From Flavobacteriaceae bacterium (GTDB lineage Bacteria; Bacteroidota; Bacteroidia; Flavobacteriales; Flavobacteriaceae), in contig JAHEKV010000003.1 in NCBI GenBank assembly GCA_024638165.1, positions 1-64,000 of the forward strand: a stretch of DNA of 64,000 bases, written 5' to 3'. This document shows positions 33,573 through 41,416 of the stretch, one piece after another. Below the pieces are notes generated by a model that was not told the DNA's origin, did no database searches, and saw only the letters and a program-made list of their open reading frames with translations. Positions within the stretch are counted from its first letter, which is position 1; every line of letters starts with the position of its first letter. Both the position numbers and the translations under genes were made by a program.

Positions 33573-34850
33573 ATGTTTCAAAGTTCTCTTCAATTCGCTA
33601 AAGACCTTGACGCTAATGATTCACTCGCGAGCTATCGCGATCAATTTCATTTTCCGAAAACAGCTGAAGGAGAGAAGAAATTATACTTTACCGGGAACTC
33701 CTTAGGGTTGCAGCCTTTGAATGCTAAAAACCGTATTGGTCGAATACTAGACGAGTGGGCAGAATATGCGGTAGATGGCCACTTTTATTCTGAACATCCT
33801 TGGTGGGACTATCACGAAAGAATGGTACCTAAATTGGCCAAGGTCGTTGGTGCAAAGCCTAGTGAAGTTACAATCATGAATACCTTGACGGCCAATCTTC
33901 ATTTACTCATGGTTTCTTTTTACCGCCCAACTTCTTCGCGTTACGTCATCTTGTGTGAAGAAAAAGCATTCCCTTCTGATCAATATTTGATGAAATCTCA
34001 ATTGAAGTTTCACGGATTTGATTTTGAAAGTGCACTCATTGAAGTTTCGGGTAACGGATCGGCTCCAACTACCGAAGATTTCGTAAAGGCTATTGAAGAA
34101 AATAAGGATAGAGTTGCGCTTATACTTTTGGGTGGAGTAAATTATTACACCGCTGGGGTTCTCGATATTGAGACGATCACTAGAGTTGCTCGTTCACATG
34201 GTATTACGATCGGATGGGATCTAGCCCACGCAGCAGGTAATATTTCATTAAAATTACATGATTGGGGAGTAGATTTTGCGGCGTGGTGTAGTTATAAGTA
34301 CATGAATGCTGGCCCTGGTAGCTTATCGGGTGTTTTTATCCATCAACGCCATCACGACCAGGCTTCAATTCCTAGATTCGAAGGTTGGTGGGGTGTAGAT
34401 AAGTCAGAGCGCTTTCAAATGAATGAATCCTTTAAGCCGGCGGTAGGAGCAGAGGCTTGGCAGTTGTCTAACCTGCCCATTCTAGCTTTAGCTCCATACG
34501 ATGCTTCTTTAGATCTCTTTGAAGAAGTAGGAATGGAGCGACTAACCGCAAAAAGCAAACAGCTTACTGACTATTTAGAATTTAAGATTAGAGAGATTGC
34601 AGATGAAACGGGATATCCTCTCGAGATCATTACCCCTCAAAATAGAGGTGCTCAGCTTTCTATCTATATGCCTAATAAGGGACGGGCCATTTTCGATCAT
34701 CTCTGCGAAAATGGAGTGGTACCCGATTGGAGAAATCCGAATGTAATTCGCGTTGCTCCGGTACCCTTTTATAATTCCTTTGAAGATATATATCTGTTTG
34801 CTGAGCGTTTCAAGGATGCGATCTATTCTACCGATAGTTCGGTAAAATAA
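33573..34850 (+). CDS. kynU: Kynureninase
   Basis: A PLP enzyme of tryptophan degradation, cleaving kynurenine to anthranilate (or 3-hydroxykynurenine to 3-hydroxyanthranilate). The 425-residue protein is close to full family length: FTGNSLGLQP at the start, VTIMNTLTANLHLL, WDLAHAAGNISLKLHDWGVD and the PLP lysine in WCSYKYMNAGPGSLSG, then GWWG. No other gene of the kynurenine pathway lies next to it. Its 3' end overlaps the lipoprotein gene on the other strand by 28 bases. Confidence 0.95.
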   Translation: MFQSSLQFAKDLDANDSLASYRDQFHFPKTAEGEKKLYFTGNSLGLQPLNAKNRIGRILDEWAEYAVDGHFYSEHPWWDYHERMVPKLAKVVGAKPSEVTIMNTLTANLHLLMVSFYRPTSSRYVILCEEKAFPSDQYLMKSQLKFHGFDFESALIEVSGNGSAPTTEDFVKAIEENKDRVALILLGGVNYYTAGVLDIETITRVARSHGITIGWDLAHAAGNISLKLHDWGVDFAAWCSYKYMNAGPGSLSGVFIHQRHHDQASIPRFEGWWGVDKSERFQMNESFKPAVGAEAWQLSNLPILALAPYDASLDLFEEVGMERLTAKSKQLTDYLEFKIREIADETGYPLEIITPQNRGAQLSIYMPNKGRAIFDHLCENGVVPDWRNPNVIRVAPVPFYNSFEDIYLFAERFKDAIYSTDSSVK

Positions 34851-35491
34851 AGAGCCCCACTTGAATTCGGTCGTTCATGGCGCTGCGCGATCAGTAAACC
34901 GCCGAGGTTGAGGTATTCTTTGCAAATCGATATAATGTTTGGATCCTCTCCATTGGAGCGTCTGAACACCCACTCTTTTACCGTATAATTGTTATCTACA
35001 TAAAAATCATAGGCATCTCCTGGGGTGTATCCGCCCTCGTTCCCATAGACAATAGTTAATTTATTTAAGGTTTTTCTTTCACCCGGAGATTCGACATTTT
35101 CTGTGTAAGTGGCTGTAAAGTTATCTTGATCCCATACCAGCTGAAATGGTGCTAGGAGCCAATACTTATCATTGATAAAACCTTTGTTAACCTCATTGGA
35201 AAGAGAATCAAGCTTTTTCCAATGATATCTATAATCGCCCTTAGCACGCACAGCAGTTACTGAATCAACCTTAGGGTTCCAGATCCATTTGCGAGAAAAA
35301 GGTGCTCCATTGGCGCGAGCTACATTCCAATTAAAAACGATCTTTTCAATTTTTTCAAACTCAGAGAGCCCGTGTGCTTCTGCAATACGGTCTGCTACCT
35401 TGTAAGCTTCTGACTTCTGGGTGGTTGAAGGGGTTTCTGAACAGCTATTCAGAAAACCTATGGCTGCTAAAGAGAGGAATAACTTTTTCAT
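34823..35491 (-). CDS. Putative lipoprotein of unknown function
   Basis: A 222-residue protein with a lipobox (IGFLNSC, Cys17) and no domain I can name. It is rich in aromatic and acidic residues (YRYHWKKLDSL, FQLVWDQDNFTATYTENV, DAYDFYVDNNYTVKEWVF), which suggests a beta-rich outer membrane or periplasmic lipoprotein. The pattern recalls other small conserved lipoproteins of flavobacteria, but I do not recognise it. It is divergent from clpP and alone in its unit. Confidence 0.75.
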   Translation of the reverse strand: MKKLFLSLAAIGFLNSCSETPSTTQKSEAYKVADRIAEAHGLSEFEKIEKIVFNWNVARANGAPFSRKWIWNPKVDSVTAVRAKGDYRYHWKKLDSLSNEVNKGFINDKYWLLAPFQLVWDQDNFTATYTENVESPGERKTLNKLTIVYGNEGGYTPGDAYDFYVDNNYTVKEWVFRRSNGEDPNIISICKEYLNLGGLLIAQRHERPNSSGALYFTELSVE

Positions 35492-35543
35492 ATTTCTTTT
35501 AGGTTAAAGGTAGGAAATGCTAGGCTAAAATAGCATTAGATGC

Positions 35544-35551
35544 TACCTTTG
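35544..35551 (+). promoter_or_regulatory. Promoter core (-7 box) for clpP
   Basis: TACCTTTG, an exact TAnnTTTG match, 16 bases before the clpP ATG. No clear -33 TTTG. Confidence 0.5.
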
Positions 35552-35567
35552 TAGGTGTCTAAAATTT

Positions 35568-36125
35568 ATGGCTATGGCTGCAACATCTAAGGTTCGTGAC
35601 TTAATAGAACATTCGCTTTTAACCGATCGCAAGGTCTTTTTATGGGGAATGGTAGACGATCACAGCGCAAAACACGTAATTGATCGATTGCTTTATCTGG
35701 ATAGTCAAAGTCATGACGAAATTCAGTTGATCATTAATAGCCCTGGGGGTTATGTGACCTCTGGTTTTGCTATTTATGACACCTTGAAAGCGATCAAAAG
35801 CCCTGTCTCAACTGTTTGTTCAGGTTTAGCTGCTTCAATGGGTTCAATTCTATTGTCTGCTGGTGAAAAGGGTCGTCGCTTTATACAGCCTCATGCACGA
35901 GTGATGATTCATCAGCCAAGTGGAGGTGCTCAGGGTCAAGCCTCTTCTATAGAGATACAAGCTCGAGAGATAATAAAAACCAAAGAGATTGGTGCTAGAA
36001 TTCTTGCTGAGAATTGCGATCAACCCATCGAAAAGGTGATGAAAGATTTTGACCGTGATTATTGGATGGATGCTGAAGAATCTACCCAATATGGTATCGT
36101 AGACGGTGTCATTGATACCATCTAA
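35568..36125 (+). CDS. clpP: ATP-dependent Clp protease proteolytic subunit
   Basis: A serine peptidase ring that degrades proteins unfolded by ClpA/X/C. The 185-residue protein has the catalytic triad Ser90 (GLAASMGS), His115 (MIHQPSGG) and Asp164 (DRDYWM). It is shorter than most ClpP and starts without a long propeptide; ATG at 35568 and 35574 are both possible. It stands alone, without a clpX neighbour, so it may be a second ClpP copy. The overlap with the photolyase 3' end is four bases. Confidence 0.92.
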   Translation: MAMAATSKVRDLIEHSLLTDRKVFLWGMVDDHSAKHVIDRLLYLDSQSHDEIQLIINSPGGYVTSGFAIYDTLKAIKSPVSTVCSGLAASMGSILLSAGEKGRRFIQPHARVMIHQPSGGAQGQASSIEIQAREIIKTKEIGARILAENCDQPIEKVMKDFDRDYWMDAEESTQYGIVDGVIDTI

Positions 36126-37669
36126 AAGGCATCTGGATTTCGAATAATCGCTTCTGCTCTCCTAATCTGTGCTTCTAACTCGTCTGGGTTCTTCTTGTCA
36201 AGTAAGCGATACATCATACCCATTCTAGGATTGTCTTTTAGGGTCTCTCGTTTCTTACTAAGGAAGTTCCAGTACAAGGAATTAAACGGACAAGATTGTT
36301 CTCCAGTTTTATCTTGTACCCGGTAACTACAGCTTTTACAGTAATTACTCATCTTGTTGATGTAGGCTCCACTGCTGATATAAGGTTTGGTCGCAATGAT
36401 TCCTCCGTCAGCGAATTGCGACATTCCACGAGTATTAGTGATCTCCACCCAGTGTATCGCATCGATATAAACCCCCAAATACCAATCATCTAATTGATCA
36501 GGATCTATTTCAGTGAGCAGTGCGTAGTTACCTGTAACCATTAGGCGCTGTATGTGATGGGCATAGCTATGTTCTAGCGTTTGTTTAATAGACTCAGAAA
36601 GACACTTCATCTTGGTTTTTGAGGTCCAATAAAAGTCTGGGAGGTCTTGCTTGTGATTGAAGTAATTGAGCGTTTGATAATTGGGCATTTCTTTCCAGTA
36701 AATACCTCGCATATATTCTCGCCACCCTAAAATTTGACGAACGAAGCCCTCAATTTGTGAAAGCGAAATAGTATCGTCTTTATAATAAGTAGCGATAGCA
36801 GTATCAATAACTTCTCTCGGATGTATCAGTTTGGAATTCAGTGCAAAGGATAGCCTTGAGTGAAAGAGATACGGTTTTCCGACGGCCATGGCATCTTGAT
36901 AGGTGCCGAACCTTGATAATAAATGATCGCAGAAGTACTGTAGTATTTGCAATCCCTCTTTTCGACTGGTTGGCCAAGGGAACTCCTCACTATGGATTAC
37001 ACCTAGCGTTTTAATCTTACTTTCAAGTATATCGTGATAAACCTCGGTGACGTCAGTTTTAAAATCTAACTCTTTTGGAATTTGGAGATTCGTATCAATA
37101 CCTTTTCGATTTTCACTGTCGTAGTTCCATTTACCTCCTTCAGGCTTACCGTTAGGAAGCATTAATATATGATGCTTTTTACGCATCATTCGATAAAACG
37201 ACTCCATCAGGAGCTGTTTCTTGCCTTCGAAGTGTTTTGATAATTCTTCTCGAGAAGTTAGAAAGTGTTCGGTGTCAAAGGCTTCGCTTTGAATTCCCCT
37301 AGATTCAAGCAGGCTACAAATTTCTTTGAGCTCTTTATCTAAACGGTAGTTGTCGGGTAATTGGTATTCAAACTTTTCGATGGGGTGGGTTTGGCAGTAT
37401 TCTAATATTCGAGTCTTAAGGCTACGATCTCCAGATTGATTGATCTTTTGATAGTCTATCTGCGCACCAACCTTTTTTAATGCACCTGCGAAATTTCGCA
37501 TGCTCTGAAAGAAAGCTGTCACCTTCTGTATATGGTGGGTGATATTATTGCTTTCTTGATACATCTCGGCCATACAATAGAGCGTATGAGTATCGACCTC
37601 TTTATACCAGCTGTGTCGGGCGTTTAATTGGTCGCCTAAGATCAATCGGAGCCTTTTTATTGTAGCCAT
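36122..37669 (-). CDS. Iron-sulfur (6-4)-type photolyase (FeS-BCP/PhrB)
   Basis: A 515-residue protein of the cryptochrome/photolyase superfamily, FeS-BCP class, which uses blue light, FAD and a [4Fe-4S] cluster to repair UV lesions. Cys356, Cys444, Cys447 and Cys460 lie six residues behind the four cluster ligands of the class member PhrB (350, 438, 441, 454). The FAD region shows RQILGWREYMRG and GMSQFADGG, and the N-terminus RLILGDQLNARHSW is typical. Its start overlaps the end of the CRY-DASH gene by 13 bases, so they are co-transcribed. Confidence 0.93.
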   Translation of the reverse strand: MATIKRLRLILGDQLNARHSWYKEVDTHTLYCMAEMYQESNNITHHIQKVTAFFQSMRNFAGALKKVGAQIDYQKINQSGDRSLKTRILEYCQTHPIEKFEYQLPDNYRLDKELKEICSLLESRGIQSEAFDTEHFLTSREELSKHFEGKKQLLMESFYRMMRKKHHILMLPNGKPEGGKWNYDSENRKGIDTNLQIPKELDFKTDVTEVYHDILESKIKTLGVIHSEEFPWPTSRKEGLQILQYFCDHLLSRFGTYQDAMAVGKPYLFHSRLSFALNSKLIHPREVIDTAIATYYKDDTISLSQIEGFVRQILGWREYMRGIYWKEMPNYQTLNYFNHKQDLPDFYWTSKTKMKCLSESIKQTLEHSYAHHIQRLMVTGNYALLTEIDPDQLDDWYLGVYIDAIHWVEITNTRGMSQFADGGIIATKPYISSGAYINKMSNYCKSCSYRVQDKTGEQSCPFNSLYWNFLSKKRETLKDNPRMGMMYRLLDKKNPDELEAQIRRAEAIIRNPDAF

Positions 37670-38934
37670 AATCGTCTATAGTCGTTATTAGGATCGTACA
37701 TCTCTGCTTGTCTTTGGGTATTAAATTTGCGGTCTCTAGGATCATTACCCACTCCGCTTACATAACACCAATTACCCCAATTGGCCGAGGCATCGTAATC
37801 GATAAGTTGAGCTTCGAAGTACTTTGCTCCCCAAATCCAGTTTTGCTTCAAGTTCTTTGCCCAATAACTAGCTACATTTTGTCTTGCTCGGTTACTGATC
37901 CATCCCGTAGATTTTAATTCCATCATGGCCGCATTGACGAAATCATCTTTGGTCTTCCCATCGATCCACTTTTCAAAAAGGGTGTTGTTCTCTCCCCACT
38001 CATAGGAGCGATTAAGAATTCCTTCAATCTTAAAGATGCGATCCTTGTGTTTGAAACTAATCAGCTTAAAATATTCTCTCCATAGCAGTTCGAAGAAGAG
38101 CCAATAGGTATCCTGATTCGCAACTACCGACGATTCAAATTCTTTTATCTCTGTATAAATAGATCGGGGAGAAAGACATCCGAAAGCTAAAAATGCTGAA
38201 AGCTTCGAACTAAAGTCTAAGCCAATCAATCCGTTTCTTGTCTGTTTGTATTTAGCGAGGGCCTCAGTTTGCCAGAAATAATGATCTAACCGCTCCCAAG
38301 CGGAGTCTTCTCCACCTTTAAAGGGATGTGCAGATCGATTATCAATGGTGTTATTTGAATAACCTAGTTTAGTTAAGGAAGGAATTTTGCTTGATTCCAT
38401 CGATAAGCAATTGGATAAAGGATTTTCTGGCGCATCAAATGAGGTCTCAGGAGTATGGTATCGTTCTACCTTTTTTCTAAACACCGTAAAGACTTCTGGT
38501 AACTCCATGACATCGAACGGTAATTTCTGTAAAGGGTATAGTAGGTCTGAGTGGTCTTTGATCCATGTTACCTCGTTCTTTGCCTTTTTGATGGCCTTAT
38601 CGATGAATCGCCGCTCGTTAGAGGTAGCAAAATCAATACTGTATAAGGATTCGATCGAATAGCGATCTATAAGTGTGGCAAGATGATCAGACCCTACCTG
38701 ATCGATAATTAAAGGAATATTTAAGCGTTCTAGGTCAGCCTTGAGATTATGGAGTGATTCAAGTTCAAATTTTCTTGCAAAGTAGGATTTGTTAGGAAAC
38801 GTCTTTGAGCCTATTTCAATCGATTGACGATCTAAAAAATAGTAAGCAAATAGACCTTTGTTTTTCATTGCCTTGATGAGCAATGGATTATCCTTAATCC
38901 TTAATAATTGATTGACGATCAGTATACTATTCAT
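37657..38934 (-). CDS. Cryptochrome DASH
   Basis: A 425-residue photolyase-family flavoprotein of the DASH type, repairing cyclobutane dimers in single-stranded DNA. The start at MNSILIVNQLLR is preferred over a longer frame (to 38958). The C-terminal FAD domain has WLFFELLWREYFKLIS, TGWISNRARQNVASY and the DASH-type tail DYDASANWGNWCYVSGVGNDPR. The N-terminal antenna domain is Rossmann-like. The downstream gene is an iron-sulfur photolyase and the upstream one a DUF2256 protein. Confidence 0.94.
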   Translation of the reverse strand: MNSILIVNQLLRIKDNPLLIKAMKNKGLFAYYFLDRQSIEIGSKTFPNKSYFARKFELESLHNLKADLERLNIPLIIDQVGSDHLATLIDRYSIESLYSIDFATSNERRFIDKAIKKAKNEVTWIKDHSDLLYPLQKLPFDVMELPEVFTVFRKKVERYHTPETSFDAPENPLSNCLSMESSKIPSLTKLGYSNNTIDNRSAHPFKGGEDSAWERLDHYFWQTEALAKYKQTRNGLIGLDFSSKLSAFLAFGCLSPRSIYTEIKEFESSVVANQDTYWLFFELLWREYFKLISFKHKDRIFKIEGILNRSYEWGENNTLFEKWIDGKTKDDFVNAAMMELKSTGWISNRARQNVASYWAKNLKQNWIWGAKYFEAQLIDYDASANWGNWCYVSGVGNDPRDRKFNTQRQAEMYDPNNDYRRLWLQ

Positions 38935-38938
38935 TGAA

Positions 38939-39076
38939 CTATTTCTTTTGTGATGCACATTTTTTACTACAGTATTTTACCTGTTCCCAATTCTTATCCC
39001 ATTTTTTACGCCAGGTAAAGGGGCGGCCACAGACCACGCAAATTTTTTGAGGAAGGTTTACTTTCTTGTGTGCCAA
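38939..39076 (-). CDS. DUF2256 small zinc-ribbon-like protein
   Basis: A 45-residue protein, absent from ordinary gene finding because of its size. The reading frame begins [18 protein letters not shown] and ends in [12 protein letters not shown], with the four cysteines (CVVC, CSKKC) and the WRKKW centre of DUF2256. The start codon is TTG, immediately after the in-frame TAA of the flavin reductase gene, and no ATG or other plausible start exists. It ends four bases before the CRY-DASH ATG. From memory, DUF2256 genes are often beside cryptochrome genes. Its function is unknown. Confidence 0.88.
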   Translation of the reverse strand: MAHKKVNLPQKICVVCGRPFTWRKKWDKNWEQVKYCSKKCASQKK

Positions 39077-39721
39077 TTATTCAAGAATAGATTTGGGGGT
39101 TCTATCGGGTTGGGCGTAACTGTATCGATCGATAAGTGATACTTTATAATAGGCATCTAGCCCACCAATCGAAGCAGACATTGCTTTCTCGTGATTTAAC
39201 CAATGCGCCCCGTCAATACTATCAGAATTTACCCAGAAACGTTCAATGGTTGCTGTGAGTAGTATGCAATCATTTTCAAGTAGATGCTCTCTGCTATAAG
39301 CACAGAGTAGCTGAATATTACTTTCCTTTACAAAAGGCACAATGCATCCTTCTCGATGAAGGGATTCAATATTGCAATATTCAAACTCAGATTGCTGGTC
39401 CTCAAATTTTGCTGAGGTATGATGCGCATTGGCAGACATCGTTTCAGTAATCTGATTGATGCTGAAATATTTAATCTCTTTGATGTTATTGTAGGTATGA
39501 CGCTCCACGGTTAGTGGACGAAATATCATACCTAAAAGAGGAGGGTTGCTTCCTAAATGGATTACCGAATTAAATACGGCGAGATTGTCTGTAGAACCGT
39601 CTGAGGTGCCAATAAGATTGGCAGATCTCAATCCACAAAGATTATTAATTAGATGGGCCCGTTCTCGATTAGGAATCGATTCTATTTGCGTCGAATCAAA
39701 CTCAATCATTTTGTTTAACAT
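39077..39721 (-). CDS. Flavin reductase family protein
   Basis: A 214-residue FMN-binding split-barrel of the flavin reductase type, with SANLIGTSDG, NLAVFNSVIHLGSNPPLLGMI and NDCILLTATIERFWV. It starts at ATG 39721 or 39709. Its promoter core is at 39741-39748. As first gene of a unit with two photolyases it could reduce flavin for them, but this is an inference; the family also includes other oxidoreductases. Its stop is contiguous with the TTG start of the DUF2256 gene. Confidence 0.85.
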   Translation of the reverse strand: MLNKMIEFDSTQIESIPNRERAHLINNLCGLRSANLIGTSDGSTDNLAVFNSVIHLGSNPPLLGMIFRPLTVERHTYNNIKEIKYFSINQITETMSANAHHTSAKFEDQQSEFEYCNIESLHREGCIVPFVKESNIQLLCAYSREHLLENDCILLTATIERFWVNSDSIDGAHWLNHEKAMSASIGGLDAYYKVSLIDRYSYAQPDRTPKSILE

Positions 39722-39740
39722 TACTTCTATTGATGTTAAA

Positions 39741-39748
39741 CAAAAATA
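39741..39748 (-). promoter_or_regulatory. Promoter core (-7 box) of the photolyase unit
   Basis: The minus strand reads TATTTTTG, an exact TAnnTTTG match, 19 bases before the flavin reductase ATG. It begins three bases after the T-tract of the preceding terminator. Confidence 0.55.
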
Positions 39749-39751
39749 ACT

Positions 39752-39777
39752 AAAAAAGGCGGTCATTAGACCGCCTT
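39752..39777 (-). terminator. Intrinsic terminator after the zinc-ribbon-family gene
   Basis: A perfect nine-pair stem AAGGCGGTC/GACCGCCTT with an ATTA loop (39756-39777), followed on the minus strand by six T. Confidence 0.9.
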
Positions 39778-39816
39778 AGTTATATTCTAATCTGCTTCGA
39801 GCAGAAGTACTGGATG

Positions 39817-40599
39817 TTAGCTTAATTTATCGAAAAGAGATTGCATTTTCTCAGTCTCTTCTTCAGCTAAAACAGGATCTACTAGAATTCTTCCACTGTG
39901 TTCGTCAGTGGTGATACGCTTACGTGAAGCGATTTCAACTTGAACCTGAGGTGGAAGTGTGAAGAAAGAACCTCCAGAAGCGCCTCTGTGAATAGGAACT
40001 ACTGCCAGACCATTTTTCACTGAACTTCTGATACGCTTGTACGCAGTAAATAGTCGCTCTTCGATGTCTGTACCGTATTTTTCTGAAAGTTTGATTAGCT
40101 CTTTTTCTTCTTTCTCAGTCTCAGCAAGGATGTTTTGAAGTTCACCTTTCTTGTGCTCTAGGTGCTCTTCTCTTCCGTTCAGCTTTTCGGTAGTTTGCTC
40201 GATACTCTCATTCTTGTGCTCAATTTTTACTTTGAATTCACGAATGTGTTTTTCAGCAAGTTGAATTTCTAATTCTTGAAATTCAATTTCTTTCGTTAAT
40301 GAATTGAACTCTCTGCTGTTTCGAACGTTTTTCTGTTGTTCGGCGTATTTCTTCATAAGAGCCTTAGCTTCTTCAATCGAATTTTTCTTCGTTGCGATTT
40401 CAGAATTTAAGGTGCTAATGTCTTCTTGAAGTTTTGCAAGTCGAGTGCTTAAACCAGCAACTTCATCTTCAAGGTCTTCAACTTCCATCGGAAGTTCTCC
40501 TCTTAGATTTTTAATTTCATCAATTCTTGAGTCGATAAGTTGCAAATCGTAAAGAGCTCTTAGCTTGTCTTCTACGCTCATTTCTTTATTCTTCGCCAT
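39817..40599 (-). CDS. Coiled-coil protein of the C4 zinc-ribbon (zf-RING_7) family, ligands lost
   Basis: A 260-residue cytoplasmic protein. Residues 7-185 form a long coiled coil of alternating helices (LRALYDLQLIDSRIDEI, QQKNVRNSREFNSLTKEIEF). The C-terminus is the usual C4 ribbon in sequence and length, but its cysteine pairs read SGGS (208-211) and DEHS (232-235); all four ligands are gone while the PPQVQVEIASRK core between them is kept. From memory, other flavobacterial homologues are the same. The function of the family is not settled. Its start overlaps the Nif3-like gene by 14 bases. Confidence 0.9.
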   Translation of the reverse strand: MAKNKEMSVEDKLRALYDLQLIDSRIDEIKNLRGELPMEVEDLEDEVAGLSTRLAKLQEDISTLNSEIATKKNSIEEAKALMKKYAEQQKNVRNSREFNSLTKEIEFQELEIQLAEKHIREFKVKIEHKNESIEQTTEKLNGREEHLEHKKGELQNILAETEKEEKELIKLSEKYGTDIEERLFTAYKRIRSSVKNGLAVVPIHRGASGGSFFTLPPQVQVEIASRKRITTDEHSGRILVDPVLAEEETEKMQSLFDKLS

Positions 40600-41377
40600 A
40601 CGGATAGTACCCTACAGGGTTAGTATTTATTTCAGATAAATTGACGGCAAAATTACTAAATTTTTCTTGAAGGTATTTAGCAATTGCGTTTTTTGTAAAT
40701 CGCTCAGATTCAAAGTGTCCGACATCGGCGAGCAGGAGCTCTCCTTGGGGTTTGAAAAAATCGTGATATTTCAAATCTCCTGTAACGTATGCATCTGCCT
40801 TTTGTCGAAGTGCTTCTTCGATGGCAAATGCGCCACTTCCCCCTAAAACAGCCACTTTACGAATCATGTTGCCCTTGAATTTACTATGTCTAATCACCGG
40901 TGTTCTAAAGGTTTCTTTGACTTTTTTCAAAAATGACTCAGAGTCTATGGCTTCTCTTAAAATTCCGATTCGTCCCATTCCGCATTTATCGTCATCAGGC
41001 AAGAGAAAGGAAACTTCGCTTAGTCCTAACTGAGTTGCCATTAAATCGCTAACACCTCCAATTACTTTATCTAATGCTGTGTGCATCGCATAAATACTAA
41101 TATTATAGGTGATTGCTTTTTGAATGGCCCGTGATACATAGTCGGTTTGATCGATACGTTTTAACCCATTAAATAGGATTGGGTGGTAACAAACTACCAT
41201 TTCACATTTCTTTTGATGAGCTTCTTCGATGATTTCTTCGAGTGCATCATGACAGACAAGGACTCCACTGATGTCTAAGGTTGTGGATTGATATAGCCAA
41301 CCAACGTTATCGAAATCTTCGGCGCCTGTTAAAGGCGCCCACATTTCGAGTGCATTTGAAATATCGGTGCGTAGCAT
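40586..41377 (-). CDS. Nif3-like dinuclear metal centre protein
   Basis: A 263-residue member of the Nif3/GTP cyclohydrolase 1-like (YbgI) family. Metal-site segments CYHPILFNGLKRI, YAMHTALD and DVGHFESERF are present. Bacteroidota proteins are often near 365 residues with an inserted ferredoxin-like domain; here the insert is missing and the protein is the short form. The start at MLRTDISNAL was chosen over a longer frame to 41422. The catalysed reaction is not known. Translated together with the downstream coiled-coil protein. Confidence 0.87.
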   Translation of the reverse strand: MLRTDISNALEMWAPLTGAEDFDNVGWLYQSTTLDISGVLVCHDALEEIIEEAHQKKCEMVVCYHPILFNGLKRIDQTDYVSRAIQKAITYNISIYAMHTALDKVIGGVSDLMATQLGLSEVSFLLPDDDKCGMGRIGILREAIDSESFLKKVKETFRTPVIRHSKFKGNMIRKVAVLGGSGAFAIEEALRQKADAYVTGDLKYHDFFKPQGELLLADVGHFESERFTKNAIAKYLQEKFSNFAVNLSEINTNPVGYYPYGEE

Positions 41378-41416
41378 AGAAAAGAAATGAGCCACTAATT
41401 TATTATAAATTCGCAT

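Noticed and set aside
36091-36121. GGTATC...GATACC repeat at the end of clpP
   Set aside because: It is within coding sequence of a conserved C-terminus, has a long loop and no T-tract.
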